Positions 7,555 to 16,461 are shown, counted from the first letter of the stretch. The stretch: DNA of 61,501 nucleotides from Anaerolineaceae bacterium (GCA_003524305.1 DQHW01000049.1:11766-73266); one strand, 5' to 3'. Program-made: numbers and translations. The notes: generated from the sequence alone by a model not told the origin.

Positions 7555-8394
7555 TTAGCCAGACTTGGTCTTTTTGAGAATGGTGTCAACCAGCTCTGCA
7601 TACTCATGCGTTGCGCGTGAACTGGAGGCGATATTTTCGGCACTGCGCGACCGCGGGGGCCGGTAAGTGAACACATCCATATGGCTGGAATGGGCGTAAG
7701 CGAGATCCGAGGCTTTGTGGATTGGCGGGAGCAGGTTGTTCTTGAAGCGCTGTTTCAGTTCAGCCAAAATCTCTTGAGCTTCGGCGCGCTGTTCTTCACA
7801 TAAAGTGGGTAGGTAACCGAGAATTTTCAGATCGGGGCGGAAGTGCATCTGCACTTGTTCGATGGTGCGCTGTAGTTCGATCAACCCCGAGACGCCCAGG
7901 TAGCTGGTTTCGACCGGAATCAAAACATGGTTGGCAGCCACCAGTGCGTTAATCAGAAGATCTCCGGTGGTTGGTGGGGTGTCAATGATGATGTAGGCGT
8001 AATCGCTTTGCACGGCAGCCAAGGCACGTTGAAGGCGGGTTTCGTTAGCCATCAAGGCAGGCAGATCTCTGGCAGCCTTGATCATCTCGCCATGGTCAGA
8101 GGGGATGAAGTAAAGGTTGGGATGATGGTCGCTCTTTTGAATAATGCGTTGAATCGAAGGCGGCGGAGTTTCGGTGAGCAGTGCAGCCAATGAAGCAGGC
8201 AGTTTTTGTTGTCCGTGTTCAAAGGCGGTGGCCAGCAGGGCGTGTCCCTGGGGGTCCATATCCACCAACAGCACACGGCTGGCAGTGCCGGTTTTTTCAG
8301 AGAGGCGCAAGGCTAATCCCGCGGCCAGGTTAACAGCGGTGGTGGTTTTACCCACTCCACCTTTTTCATTTGCGATTGAAATCGTGATTGCCAT
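7555..8394 (-). CDS. parA: ParA-family partition ATPase, second copy
   Basis: 279 residues with Walker A EKGGVGKTTTAVNLAAG, DMDPQGHALLA, and Walker B YAYIIIDTPPTTGDLLINAL. It has no N-terminal HTH, so it resembles chromosomal (Soj-like) or type Ib ParA. The gene is first in an operon with parB and diverges from the AAA ATPase operon. On the minus strand a TATAAT box lies at 8445-8440, about 45 nt before the ATG. The C-terminal tail (HEYAELVDTILKK) is family-like. It would act with the ParB just downstream. Confidence 0.93.
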   Translation of the reverse strand: MAITISIANEKGGVGKTTTAVNLAAGLALRLSEKTGTASRVLLVDMDPQGHALLATAFEHGQQKLPASLAALLTETPPPSIQRIIQKSDHHPNLYFIPSDHGEMIKAARDLPALMANETRLQRALAAVQSDYAYIIIDTPPTTGDLLINALVAANHVLIPVETSYLGVSGLIELQRTIEQVQMHFRPDLKILGYLPTLCEEQRAEAQEILAELKQRFKNNLLPPIHKASDLAYAHSSHMDVFTYRPPRSRSAENIASSSRATHEYAELVDTILKKTKSG

Positions 8395-8439
8395 GCGAGT
8401 TCTTTACCCTTCTTTTCTCATTGTTATTGACTTGAGAAG

Positions 8440-8445
8440 ATTATA
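8440..8445 (-). promoter_or_regulatory. probable -10 box of parA2-parB
   Basis: A perfect TATAAT on the minus strand, within the 203-bp divergent interval shared with the AAA ATPase operon. No clear -35 box is seen at the usual distance. Confidence 0.5.
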
Positions 8446-8597
8446 CTCATGTTTATTGCTTCTGATATCATATTAGCATAAAATGATGGGTACTTCAACT
8501 AATTGCGCTAAATCATGTTTTAAAACCAATAATTGTCGTAATTCTATTGATTTGATTCCGATTTCGTGCGATAATTCATGTGCAGGAGGAAGAACAC

Positions 8598-9416
8598 ATG
8601 TTTGATTCCATGAATGATAACGAGTGGCGCCTGATTAGGCTTGAACGTTTGGGTCTGAAAGAAGATCCATTTAAACTTTCAGCTGATCCGCGCTACCTCT
8701 ACCTTGGCCCTGAGCATCTGGCAGTCTATCGTCAGGCACAGGGTGTCATCTCGCGCCGCCGTGGACTGGCTCTAATTACCGGCGACATGGGCATGGGCAA
8801 GAGTTCACTGGCCCGACGACTTTATGATGTGTATGCCTCCGAAGAGAACATCGATATTTGTTACATCCATACCGCGGCATTTAAATCCGCCATGGATGCG
8901 GCACGCCAGATTTCACAGACTCTGGGGGTGCCACCCCAGCGTTCTTTCCAGCGCCAGATGGAAGGGCTGGAAAAATTTATGGCCGATGCCTACGCTGCCA
9001 ATCATAATGTAATTGTACTGCTGGATGATGCTCAGCTTATGGAAGGTGAAGCGCTTGAAGTACTGCATCGCCTCTACAACTTTGATTATGATGCCAAGGT
9101 GGTTCAGGTGCTGGCTTTTGGTCAGTCTGAAATGTCTGGTGTATTTGAACTCAACAAATCGGTCAACGCGCGTGTCTTCGTGCGGCTGGCATTGCCTCCC
9201 CTTACCCTCTCCAGTGCGCTGCAGATGGTGGTCTTCAGACTGCGGGTGGCTGGCAGGGCAGAACCTTTGATCAATGACGATGCTTTTGAAGTTTTGTACG
9301 AAAAATCGCAGGGTGTGCCGCGTGAAATCATCCGCCTGTGTGCCCTTTCGATGGACCATCTGCTGCAGAGCGAAGAATCCATGATCAGCGTGGAAATCGC
9401 TCGGAAGGTGAAGTGA
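8598..9416 (+). CDS. ExeA/TniB-like AAA ATPase
   Basis: 272 residues from the ATG at 8598, which has AGGAGG eight bases upstream; an in-frame GTG lies earlier. The start EDPFKLSADPRYLYLGPEH is typical of ExeA/GspA-type AAA proteins. Walker A is GDMGMGKSS, Walker B VIVLLDDAQLM, and the sensor region contains QVLAFGQSEM. A lid domain ends at about residue 265. The family includes secretion ATPases, transposition regulators and DNA-loading factors. Here no transposase or secretion gene is present. The operon partners are an RHH-like protein and a DnaA domain I protein, so a DNA-replication role is the better inference. Confidence 0.85.
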   Translation: MFDSMNDNEWRLIRLERLGLKEDPFKLSADPRYLYLGPEHLAVYRQAQGVISRRRGLALITGDMGMGKSSLARRLYDVYASEENIDICYIHTAAFKSAMDAARQISQTLGVPPQRSFQRQMEGLEKFMADAYAANHNVIVLLDDAQLMEGEALEVLHRLYNFDYDAKVVQVLAFGQSEMSGVFELNKSVNARVFVRLALPPLTLSSALQMVVFRLRVAGRAEPLINDDAFEVLYEKSQGVPREIIRLCALSMDHLLQSEESMISVEIARKVK

Positions 9417-9418
9417 GT

Positions 9419-9748
9419 ATGGCTGCTAACACGAACTCCAACCGGAGTGCCTGGGTTCAACTTTATGAAGCCCGCAGCGTGCCTAGCGAACCCGAAAGCC
9501 GTTCGCCGGGCCGTCCGCCGGGAATCGTACCGCGGCGCAAGGTAGGTCTTACCCTCTCTCAGGGTGAGATCACCGAAATTGAGCATTGGCAGGATCGTTT
9601 TTCCAATTTAATGGGACGCAAAGTGTCAGTCGGCGAAACGGTCGGCATCTTGGTGCGTATCTGCTCAGCGCGTCTGGCAAATTTGGAAGAAGAGCTTGAT
9701 ACACAAGTACTTTCGATGTTTGTTGAAAAATTGGTTGGTGAAGAGTGA
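9419..9748 (+). CDS. small RHH-like DNA-binding protein candidate
   Basis: 109 residues beginning two bases after the ATPase stop; a GTG six bases earlier is also in frame. The N-terminus is polar with the basic stretch SPGRPPGIVPRRK. The core KVGLTLSQGEITEIEHWQDR, then NLMGRKVSVGETVGILVRIC has the strand-helix-turn-helix pattern of ribbon-helix-helix proteins. Close spacing to the ATPase implies co-translation. A hairpin lies right at its stop. No named homologue is recognised. It could be a regulator of this operon or a DNA-binding partner of the ATPase. Confidence 0.65.
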   Translation: MAANTNSNRSAWVQLYEARSVPSEPESRSPGRPPGIVPRRKVGLTLSQGEITEIEHWQDRFSNLMGRKVSVGETVGILVRICSARLANLEEELDTQVLSMFVEKLVGEE

Positions 9749-9792
9749 ATTATTTCTACCGGAAACCCCCAGGGTTTTTGGAAGAAATAATT
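9748..9792. other. stem-loop between the RHH-like gene and the initiator-like gene
   Basis: Outer arms AATTATTTCT and AGAAATAATT (10 bp, perfect) enclose CC..AAACCCCC and GGGTTTTTGG. The hairpin starts at the stop codon. It could be a partial terminator or attenuator that reduces readthrough into the next gene; no T-tract follows. Confidence 0.6.
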
Positions 9793-9919
9793 ATCAAAAT
9801 TGATAAAGATGGCAATAGATTTTTTTTGTAAGTTATTGACTGGTAAATATTTTTAGCTGAACAACGCGAGAATTACAACAGCGGCAGGTAGAACTGTCGT
9901 GATTCAGGAAAGGGTCTGC

Positions 9920-10855
9920 ATGGACCAGCCGGTACAAAATCGATCATTGGGAGTAAACCTGCCCGGGCATAAAGAAGCCTGGGAAATGGTACTCGGAGAG
10001 CTGCGGCACGATATGTCTCGCGCACTCTACGAGACCTGGGTTCAACCCCTGCGTTTGATCGGTTTTGATAAAAAAACATTTACCGTGGGTGCTTACAACA
10101 CTTACGGCAAAGACTGGGTGACTGAACGCCTCAGCGCCCAAATTACCCGCATCCTCGAAGGCCTTTATAACGAACCGGTTGCGTTTAAAGTGATCGTACA
10201 AAACGGGTTTTATAAGGGAGGCGACAGCTCACCCTCTGCAAGCGTTAAAAAACCAGGTTATCAGGGGGGGAATGAGTTTGGGGAACCGACGATCAAAGTC
10301 GAAGAAGACGAACCCTCCGTTTTAGTATCTACAAAAATTGATCTTTTTACAGAAGATGACGGAACCACCGCGGGTGCAGAGCCAGTGAACGATCGTTCAC
10401 GCAAGTTCATGCTGCAGCGCGCCTACGGCAGCGAACGTGCCCGGCTCATCCAGCCCGAACGCGGCATGTTCCTCACCAACTACTTTTTCAATAACTGGCT
10501 GCCCTTGCTCGGACATTCCGCTTTTACTGTTATTTTGGCAGCCCGCTCGCTGTGCTTCTGGAACCCCATGACCGGCGAGCTGCGCAACGTGGTCGAAACT
10601 GAAATGGGTGAGTTGGCCGAAAGGGCGGCTGTCTCGGTGCGCACCGTCAAGGATGTGCTCAATAACGAACTGGTACAGCGCTATTTTTTGCGCTACCGCG
10701 TACGCCGCGTGATGACCTCCAACGGGGTCAGAACCGCCGGCATCAGCCTGCAGGTGCGCATGGACGATCCCCTCACACCGTTGGATCAGGTGACTTCAGG
10801 GTTGATGGAAGAGGAAGAGTGGTACTTCCCCGAGTTCTCTGGGGAGAAGGAATAA
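9920..10855 (+). CDS. DnaA domain I protein with a winged-helix-like C-terminus (putative replication initiator)
   Basis: 311 residues from the ATG at 9920, which has AGGAAAGGG just upstream. Residues 16-90 match the DnaA N-terminal domain: AWEMVLGELRHDMSRALYET, then W-QPLRLIGFDKKTFTVGAY and TYGKDWVTERLSAQI. After an acidic linker, residues about 175-285 form a helical domain (MFLTNYFFNNWLPLLGHSAF) with an HTH-like segment, MGELAERAAVSVRTVKDVLN. The AAA+ domain and the DnaA box-binding domain IV are absent. Domain I binds DnaB helicase and other partners, so this looks like a Rep initiator that recruits helicase through a DnaA-type domain. The C-terminal fold is inferred. Confidence 0.75.
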   Translation: MDQPVQNRSLGVNLPGHKEAWEMVLGELRHDMSRALYETWVQPLRLIGFDKKTFTVGAYNTYGKDWVTERLSAQITRILEGLYNEPVAFKVIVQNGFYKGGDSSPSASVKKPGYQGGNEFGEPTIKVEEDEPSVLVSTKIDLFTEDDGTTAGAEPVNDRSRKFMLQRAYGSERARLIQPERGMFLTNYFFNNWLPLLGHSAFTVILAARSLCFWNPMTGELRNVVETEMGELAERAAVSVRTVKDVLNNELVQRYFLRYRVRRVMTSNGVRTAGISLQVRMDDPLTPLDQVTSGLMEEEEWYFPEFSGEKE

Positions 10856-10871
10856 ATGACTTCAATAACAT

Positions 10872-10905
10872 AAGGACCCTTCTCAATCGAGTAGGGTCCT
10901 TTTTC
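10872..10905 (+). terminator. terminator after the initiator-like gene
   Basis: AAGGACCCT and AGGGTCCTT pair across a short loop, followed by TTTT. Confidence 0.85.
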
Positions 10906-10952
10906 CTTGATTAATGTGATTGGTGTTTTCAGTTGAATCAATTAAATTTTTT

Positions 10953-13900
10953 CTATTTTTTGATAACAAAAACACTTGTGGTTAGTGCAGGAATAGTGAA
11001 GGAACCTTTCGACGAAACATAGGCCGATGTTTTTACAATTGGATCCACTGAGGAAGCGAGCACCGGGTGAAGTTGATATTCCAGGTCAGCTAGCGTTTCT
11101 TCTGAGAAAGTTATGCTTTTCTGGTTTGCATTGAAAAAGACCAGAATGTCACCATAATTGAGATCCAGATCATTTGCATCTTGAATTCTCATCACAATCA
11201 ACGCTGGAATTTGTTTGGTTCCAGTATTATAGAAGCTTACACAGCTTGAAACCTGATCTGCAGTGGTTAACCTAAATAGGGGAGAACTTTTGCGTATCTC
11301 TAGATACTCTTTGAATACATCAGATGCGAATGTAATTTGGCTTGTATTGGGTTTAAGCTGGGCGTTGCCAAGAAGCGGTTTGTAGATAGCCCAATTACTG
11401 GAGCCTTCAATGGGTAAACCTACCCCCCAATTATTACTTTCATAGGTCCAATCCAGGGTGTTGAACCAATCTCCAGAATCATACGAGTTGTCATCCAGTG
11501 ATTTTGAGCGCAGCATATCATCTCCCGCATGGAAGAATGGGATCCCCTGGCTGAACATGGGAAAACTCAAAGCCAGGTTGTTCATGCGGATGCGGTTGGT
11601 CAAATTTGTATTTGCTGCAGCCTTAACCTGAATTGCATCAAATAAGGTTTGATTATCATGAGCCGAGACATAAACAATATTTTCTTGCGGGTCCTGGGTA
11701 TAGCCCGCTTGTACTCCGCCGTATAAAACACGAGAACCATCTACTAAATCACCATTTGCACGAGTGATCACATAATTTTCAAGGTTGCCGGCCAGACTAA
11801 GGCGAATCCAGTCTGAATAATCGAGCAGTTTTTCGAGTTGATTGGCAGGTTTACTTGTTTCGGCTGCGTTTGGGTTTAAATAAAGACCAGTACTGAATCC
11901 CTGCAAACGCAGATCATCGAATGGATTTCCGCCCCTTACCGCATCTCTCATTCTGTCGTTGAACACCCCAATCCCGGTGCCCCCGATATTCAATTGAGTG
12001 GCATTTACTCCGCGGGCATTTTTGGCAACTTCCCCAAAATCCCATCCTTCTCCATAGATATAAATGGATTTTCCGTCCACGCCATCTTTTTCCAGGGTTA
12101 ACACATCAAGTGCGGACCTGACGGCTTCCATATTAGAGAGCATATGGTGTCCCATTAAGTCAAAACGGAATCCATCCACCTTGTATTCGGTTGCCCAGGT
12201 TACCACTGAATCAACCATCAGTTTTTCCATCATTTTGTGTTCAGTGGCAGTGTTTTGGCAGCAAGTACTGGTGGTCACATTTCCTTCGGTATCCAGCCGG
12301 TAATAATAACCAGGTACGATTTTGTCTAAAACGGATTTGGCGTCCTGTCCTGCTTGAGAAGTATGGTTGTAAACCACATCCATCACCATACGCAAACCGT
12401 TATCATTCAGAGCTTTAACCATTTCTCTGAATTCTTTAATTCTGGTCGAACCATCGGGATTTGTTGCGTAGCTACCTTCCGGGACCGTGTAATGGTAAGG
12501 ATCGTATCCCCAGTTAAATCCGTCTTCACCCTTGATCAACGAAACGGCCAGCGATTGTTGATCTGAATTGGCGGGATAAGTTTTAAGTAAAGCTTCGTCA
12601 ACGCTTAACCAATTGGAACTCGATTCATCAACACTCGCAATATCAAATATGGGTAAAAGATGAATATGGGTTAAGCCTGCTTCAGCCAGCGAGGTTAAGT
12701 GATTCATTCCATTTGAGTCTGAAACGGTGAACGCCAGGAATTTTCCGCGCAGTTTCTCTGGCACAGTTTCATCATGGATGCTGAAATCTCGAACATGAAG
12801 TTCATAGATCACGATGTCTTCAGGGTTAAGCAGCTCTGGTTTTTCTAAGTTATCCCAACCGGCAGGGGTTAATTCCAGATCATCCAAATCAACCATTTGA
12901 CTTTTCAAGCTGTTTGTTGAAAGACTGAAAGAATAAGGATATGTTACTAAATTTTTTTCTATCTTTCCGGTCTTGGGACTGTAAACTTGAACTTCAAACA
13001 GATAAAACTTATTCTTCCACTCTTTATCGCCTTCAATGCTCCACACACCTGATTTATCATCGCGAGTCATGGGGTGGAGTTTTCCAACAAGGGCGCTTGA
13101 ACTATCATAGATTCTGACACCTACTGAAATTGCTGTAGGCGCCCACAATCTTAGGGTTGGATTTTGCCCATTGAATTCCACGCCGAGTTTTCCGGAATAG
13201 TTATAGATTGCATCCAAAACACCTGCAATTTGAACTCCTGTGGAATCCACAACTTTCCCTTTATTATCGTGAACGATAATGGCAAGCTGACCGCGTAATA
13301 GAACCGGAATTTTTGCAAGATCAGTCTTGGCTATTTTAAAGGTTGAAAAGCCGGCGAGATAGGGATTTTGAATTAATACATTATCTCCGGGGCCGGATTT
13401 GCTGAAAGTAAGGGGTATTCCTTCTCCTCCAGCGACACCGTCAGAAGTTAATTCAAGGGTTGCATCAGCGGAGTAGAAAAGAGAGTACTGATAACTGGAA
13501 GAGCCTACCGTATTCCAAAGAATAGTATCTTCATTTATCCAAAATGCTTTTTGTTTTGCAAGACTACCCTTGGGAGCACCTGTCGTGCTGATAATTAACT
13601 CTTTCTTGACCATATCGTATCCAAAATAGATTTCATCATAATCCTTGGTAACGGTAAAAGTTGTTGGATCATCGGTGGTTGAATTATTTTTTTGACTTAC
13701 AACCAATGAAACTGAATAACTGCCAGCTTTTAATGCCTTGGTCACGAAAGCAAAATTTCCATCCCCTTCGGGATCCTGGAGCCAGGAGCGCAGGCATTCA
13801 GGATCTTCATCTTTTTCGCAACCTAATTGATTTTGAAAATCGCCGATAACCACCGGAATTGGAGTATTGTAATCATCAACAACAACATGAGTCAGATGAT

Positions 13901-14291
13901 CATAATAAAAAGTTACCTTGATCTGTTGATTTACCTCTAAAGGGATATCCGCTCCCCCTCTGGATGCATTTTTGCCGTAGTTTTCATCCCATGAGCCATT
14001 CAAGGCAACTTTATATCGTGCACCTTTTTTATCCTGGTCATTCGCAGGGGTGACATCAAAAGCGGCTTTCCAGATATTTGAGTTGGGATCAAAGATCAAG
14101 TTCGTGGTTTCACAGCCTGGCATCCAATCTCCGCTGCAACCCAATTCAGATTGCAGGGTTCCCGCGATGGTGGCAGTATCAGGCTGGGTGTCTTCTTGAG
14201 CAGATACTTTATTATTAAATCCTGGATATAAAGTAGCAAAAAGGAAGGATAGAATTATGCTGATTGAAAATATCTTTCGAAGTCTAATCAT
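10953..14291 (-). CDS. pulA: secreted type I pullulanase
   Basis: 1112 residues from the ATG at 14291, which has AAGGAG seven bases upstream. Residues 1-32 are a signal peptide (SISIILSFLFATLYPGF, cut after VSAQ). Two N-terminal starch-binding-like modules follow (each with an LGC...W...C pattern, about 35-225), then E-set/CBM48-like domains. The GH13 catalytic core has FNWGYDP (near 592, YNWGYDP in the family), DVVYNH (640), DGFRFDLMGH with the nucleophile Asp near 711, YGEGWDF with the acid Glu near 747, and SAHDN (878). It would cleave alpha-1,6 bonds of pullulan, glycogen or amylopectin outside the cell. The 3' end has no strong terminator. Confidence 0.95.
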   Translation of the reverse strand: MIRLRKIFSISIILSFLFATLYPGFNNKVSAQEDTQPDTATIAGTLQSELGCSGDWMPGCETTNLIFDPNSNIWKAAFDVTPANDQDKKGARYKVALNGSWDENYGKNASRGGADIPLEVNQQIKVTFYYDHLTHVVVDDYNTPIPVVIGDFQNQLGCEKDEDPECLRSWLQDPEGDGNFAFVTKALKAGSYSVSLVVSQKNNSTTDDPTTFTVTKDYDEIYFGYDMVKKELIISTTGAPKGSLAKQKAFWINEDTILWNTVGSSSYQYSLFYSADATLELTSDGVAGGEGIPLTFSKSGPGDNVLIQNPYLAGFSTFKIAKTDLAKIPVLLRGQLAIIVHDNKGKVVDSTGVQIAGVLDAIYNYSGKLGVEFNGQNPTLRLWAPTAISVGVRIYDSSSALVGKLHPMTRDDKSGVWSIEGDKEWKNKFYLFEVQVYSPKTGKIEKNLVTYPYSFSLSTNSLKSQMVDLDDLELTPAGWDNLEKPELLNPEDIVIYELHVRDFSIHDETVPEKLRGKFLAFTVSDSNGMNHLTSLAEAGLTHIHLLPIFDIASVDESSSNWLSVDEALLKTYPANSDQQSLAVSLIKGEDGFNWGYDPYHYTVPEGSYATNPDGSTRIKEFREMVKALNDNGLRMVMDVVYNHTSQAGQDAKSVLDKIVPGYYYRLDTEGNVTTSTCCQNTATEHKMMEKLMVDSVVTWATEYKVDGFRFDLMGHHMLSNMEAVRSALDVLTLEKDGVDGKSIYIYGEGWDFGEVAKNARGVNATQLNIGGTGIGVFNDRMRDAVRGGNPFDDLRLQGFSTGLYLNPNAAETSKPANQLEKLLDYSDWIRLSLAGNLENYVITRANGDLVDGSRVLYGGVQAGYTQDPQENIVYVSAHDNQTLFDAIQVKAAANTNLTNRIRMNNLALSFPMFSQGIPFFHAGDDMLRSKSLDDNSYDSGDWFNTLDWTYESNNWGVGLPIEGSSNWAIYKPLLGNAQLKPNTSQITFASDVFKEYLEIRKSSPLFRLTTADQVSSCVSFYNTGTKQIPALIVMRIQDANDLDLNYGDILVFFNANQKSITFSEETLADLEYQLHPVLASSVDPIVKTSAYVSSKGSFTIPALTTSVFVIKK

Positions 14292-14459
14292 TATTCCACT
14301 CCTTGTGGTAAGCTGGTTCATTTAATGTTACCTGATTTGAATGAAAGTGATAATGTAACAAAAATGGGTGTCTGGTGGATCGCGTGTCATCGGAATTTCA
14401 AAGGTAGGATATAAAAGGAAAGGTTTATCGGTATTTATATAACTTTCCCAATTTCATGA

Positions 14460-14486
14460 TATAATCTAGACAGTCTAGCTAGACTG
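14460..14486 (+). promoter_or_regulatory. toxin-antitoxin promoter and palindromic operator
   Basis: A perfect TATAAT (14460-14465) is followed by CAGTCTAGCTAGACTG (14471-14486), a perfect 16-bp palindrome that covers the expected start site. This is the layout of autorepression by the antitoxin or the TA complex. Confidence 0.8.
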
Positions 14487-14507
14487 GATTAATTTTAAAA
14501 AGAGGTA

Positions 14508-14759
14508 ATGATGGATAACGAATGGCAGTTGCAAGATGCAAAAAATAAATTCAGTGAGGTGGTCAATTTGGCTCTCTCAAAAGGACCCCAATTGATCACT
14601 CGGCGTGGAGAAAAGACAGCCGTGCTGCTTTCTTATGCTGAATATGAAAAGCTATGTAAAGCCCAGGGCAAGCTTTCTGATTTTTTCCGCACGTCTCCTT
14701 TGGCGGATTCTTCCATCAGTCGGGATGACGGCAAGGTGCGCGAGGGTTTCAAATCGTGA
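14508..14759 (+). CDS. Phd/YefM-type antitoxin
   Basis: 83 residues. The N-terminus MDNEWQLQDAKNKFSEVVNLA and the following QLITRRGEKTAVLLSYAEYEKL are the Phd/YefM DNA-binding fold. The C-terminal tail is the region that neutralises the toxin. AGAGG precedes the ATG. Its last codons overlap the GTG start of the PIN toxin (GTGA), the usual coupling. It probably represses its own operon through the palindrome at 14471-14486. Confidence 0.92.
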   Translation: MMDNEWQLQDAKNKFSEVVNLALSKGPQLITRRGEKTAVLLSYAEYEKLCKAQGKLSDFFRTSPLADSSISRDDGKVREGFKS

Positions 14760-15178
14760 AATATTTATTGGATACCCCTTTGTTGGGTGAATTAGTGCGT
14801 GCCCATTCTGATGACTGGTTGACGCGTTGGATGGACGCTTTTTATGAAGATGAAATCTGTCTCAGTGCTTTGACGATTGGCGAAATCACCAAAAGTATAG
14901 AATCAGAAACTGATCTTGGACGCAAAGAAGAATTATATCGTTGGCTAAATGAAGAACTTCTGGTTCGATTTCACGGCAGGGTCATTCCTCTCGACATGGA
15001 GATACTCATGGAATGGGGCAGGGTGAGCGCCGAATGCGAAGCAAAAGGAAAGCCCATTTCCGCATTGGATGGATTGATTGCTGCCACCGTCCGCGCCAGA
15101 GGGTTGGTGTTGATCACTTATAATCGAGAGATCTATTCAGAAGCGGGGATAGAAGTATCAGATCCGTGGCAGGGATAG
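14756..15178 (+). CDS. VapC-like PIN-domain toxin
   Basis: 140 residues, GTG start overlapping the antitoxin stop. PIN features are present: LLDTPLLGEL with the first acidic residue, LTIGEITKSIE with the second, SALDGLIAATVRARG with the third, and LITYNRE near the end. The usual LLDTNVxSE motif has Pro in place of Asn, but all acidic Mg-binding positions are kept, so RNase activity is likely. VapC toxins cut tRNA or rRNA; the target is unknown. About 140 bases without a gene follow. Confidence 0.92.
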   Translation: MKYLLDTPLLGELVRAHSDDWLTRWMDAFYEDEICLSALTIGEITKSIESETDLGRKEELYRWLNEELLVRFHGRVIPLDMEILMEWGRVSAECEAKGKPISALDGLIAATVRARGLVLITYNREIYSEAGIEVSDPWQG

Positions 15179-15321
15179 GTAAAAACACAAATCCATAATC
15201 AGATCAATAGCCAGTTCATAACCAACGTTTTTACTTTTTGGCGTAATTCTCACGCCTCAATTTCTCCGAAACAAATATCCATCTGTTAGGAATGATCATG
15301 AGAATCCAATTTTCTTAAATA

Positions 15322-16338
15322 TTATTTCTCATGCCGCCTTTGTAAAATCCTGAAAGAAATAAATCCAATTAGTAATGGAAGCCATAACGTAATGGCACGG
15401 TAGGTAAAGGTGATTAAAACTGCCTTGCCAAACGGCACCCGCAGAGTGGTCAATACTAATGGAAAGACACCTTCCACCACGCCTACGCCGCCGGGGGTGG
15501 GGGAGATGTAGTAAAACAATTGGCTGATACTGAAACCGCCAACGATGGTTCCGACGGAATAAGGAACATTCAAAGCCATAAATGTAAACGCCAGGATGCA
15601 GATCAGGATGGCTTTATTATTAAGTGCGAATAAAAATGGCCATACCAATTTCTTGGGTTTGGCACGGATGGTGGAAATGCCATCTGCAATTTCGGTTGAA
15701 AGAAAGTAGGCATTGCCCACATTGATCAGGTCGCGGTGAAAGATCCGTCTAACCCTGCGATTCGCCCATCGAGAAAGGCTGGTAAGTAGTAGTCCGAGCC
15801 GACGCTGTGATATGTATCCCAGATAGAGTACAACGCCAACACCCAGTGCGATGGCTAGCATAAAAAGCGCCGCGGAGATCTCGCCAACCCCCAAATGACC
15901 GCGGCGCAGAAGCACTACGAAGCCGACGGTCACCACACACAACAGCGATGCATATTCATAGAGCAAATAAAGAATACCCACCACCAGCACCCGGCCTGAA
16001 GATAGTTTGCGCTGTTTGGCTGAATCGATGAGCACGGCCAGTCCGCTCATTCCACCGCTTGGGGCGATCATGCTGATAAATGTGGATGCCGTGGTCTGAA
16101 GCAACAAATTCCAACGCGTTTCTTTCATGCCGACTAACTGGTAAAGCGAACCGTAAACGGCGGTGGCATTGAATAAACAAATGAATTCAAATATAAAGGC
16201 CACAACCAAAAAAGGGAAGTTACCCTTGCGCAGCGTTTCAATTATGGTCTGAATTTGTGTGAAACTGACCACCACATACATAATGGCGAGCACGATCACG
16301 ATAAGTTGAATGATTCTTCTCATTGGCAGTCTTTGCAT
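15322..16338 (-). CDS. LPG-synthase-TM/UPF0104 flippase-like membrane protein
   Basis: 338 residues with eight or nine hydrophobic segments (IIQLIVIVLAIMYVVVSF, FLVVAFIFEFICLF, and others). The family pattern is seen in SMIAPSGGMSGLAVLIDSAK near 95-110 and SPTPGGVGVVEGVFPLVL near 280-297. This is the flippase-like domain of MprF without the synthase part. Such free-standing proteins are thought to move lipids or glycolipids; the substrate is unknown. The first ATG has GGGA upstream; an in-frame ATG five codons later is possible. It diverges from the APH-fold gene. Confidence 0.88.
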   Translation of the reverse strand: MQRLPMRRIIQLIVIVLAIMYVVVSFTQIQTIIETLRKGNFPFLVVAFIFEFICLFNATAVYGSLYQLVGMKETRWNLLLQTTASTFISMIAPSGGMSGLAVLIDSAKQRKLSSGRVLVVGILYLLYEYASLLCVVTVGFVVLLRRGHLGVGEISAALFMLAIALGVGVVLYLGYISQRRLGLLLTSLSRWANRRVRRIFHRDLINVGNAYFLSTEIADGISTIRAKPKKLVWPFLFALNNKAILICILAFTFMALNVPYSVGTIVGGFSISQLFYYISPTPGGVGVVEGVFPLVLTTLRVPFGKAVLITFTYRAITLWLPLLIGFISFRILQRRHEK

Positions 16339-16446
16339 TGATTTCCCTAAGCGTATTTTTATGCATCTTAATTAGACAACTAACTATAACTTTGTTCCGA
16401 AAAACTGGAAAGGTAAACTTGGTGTTGTGAAGTTTAAGTATTCCTG

Positions 16447-16461
16447 TACAATTTTAAACCA
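16447..16461 (+). promoter_or_regulatory. leaderless promoter of the APH-fold gene
   Basis: TACAAT at 16447-16452 lies eight bases before the ATG at 16461, with TTGTGA at 16425-16430. The predicted start of transcription is within about two bases of the ATG and no ribosome site is present. Confidence 0.55.

Noticed and set aside
8598..9416. The AAA ATPase as a TniB/TnsC part of a Tn7-like transposon
   Set aside because: No transposase, terminal repeats, target-site duplication or other Tn7-like gene is visible.
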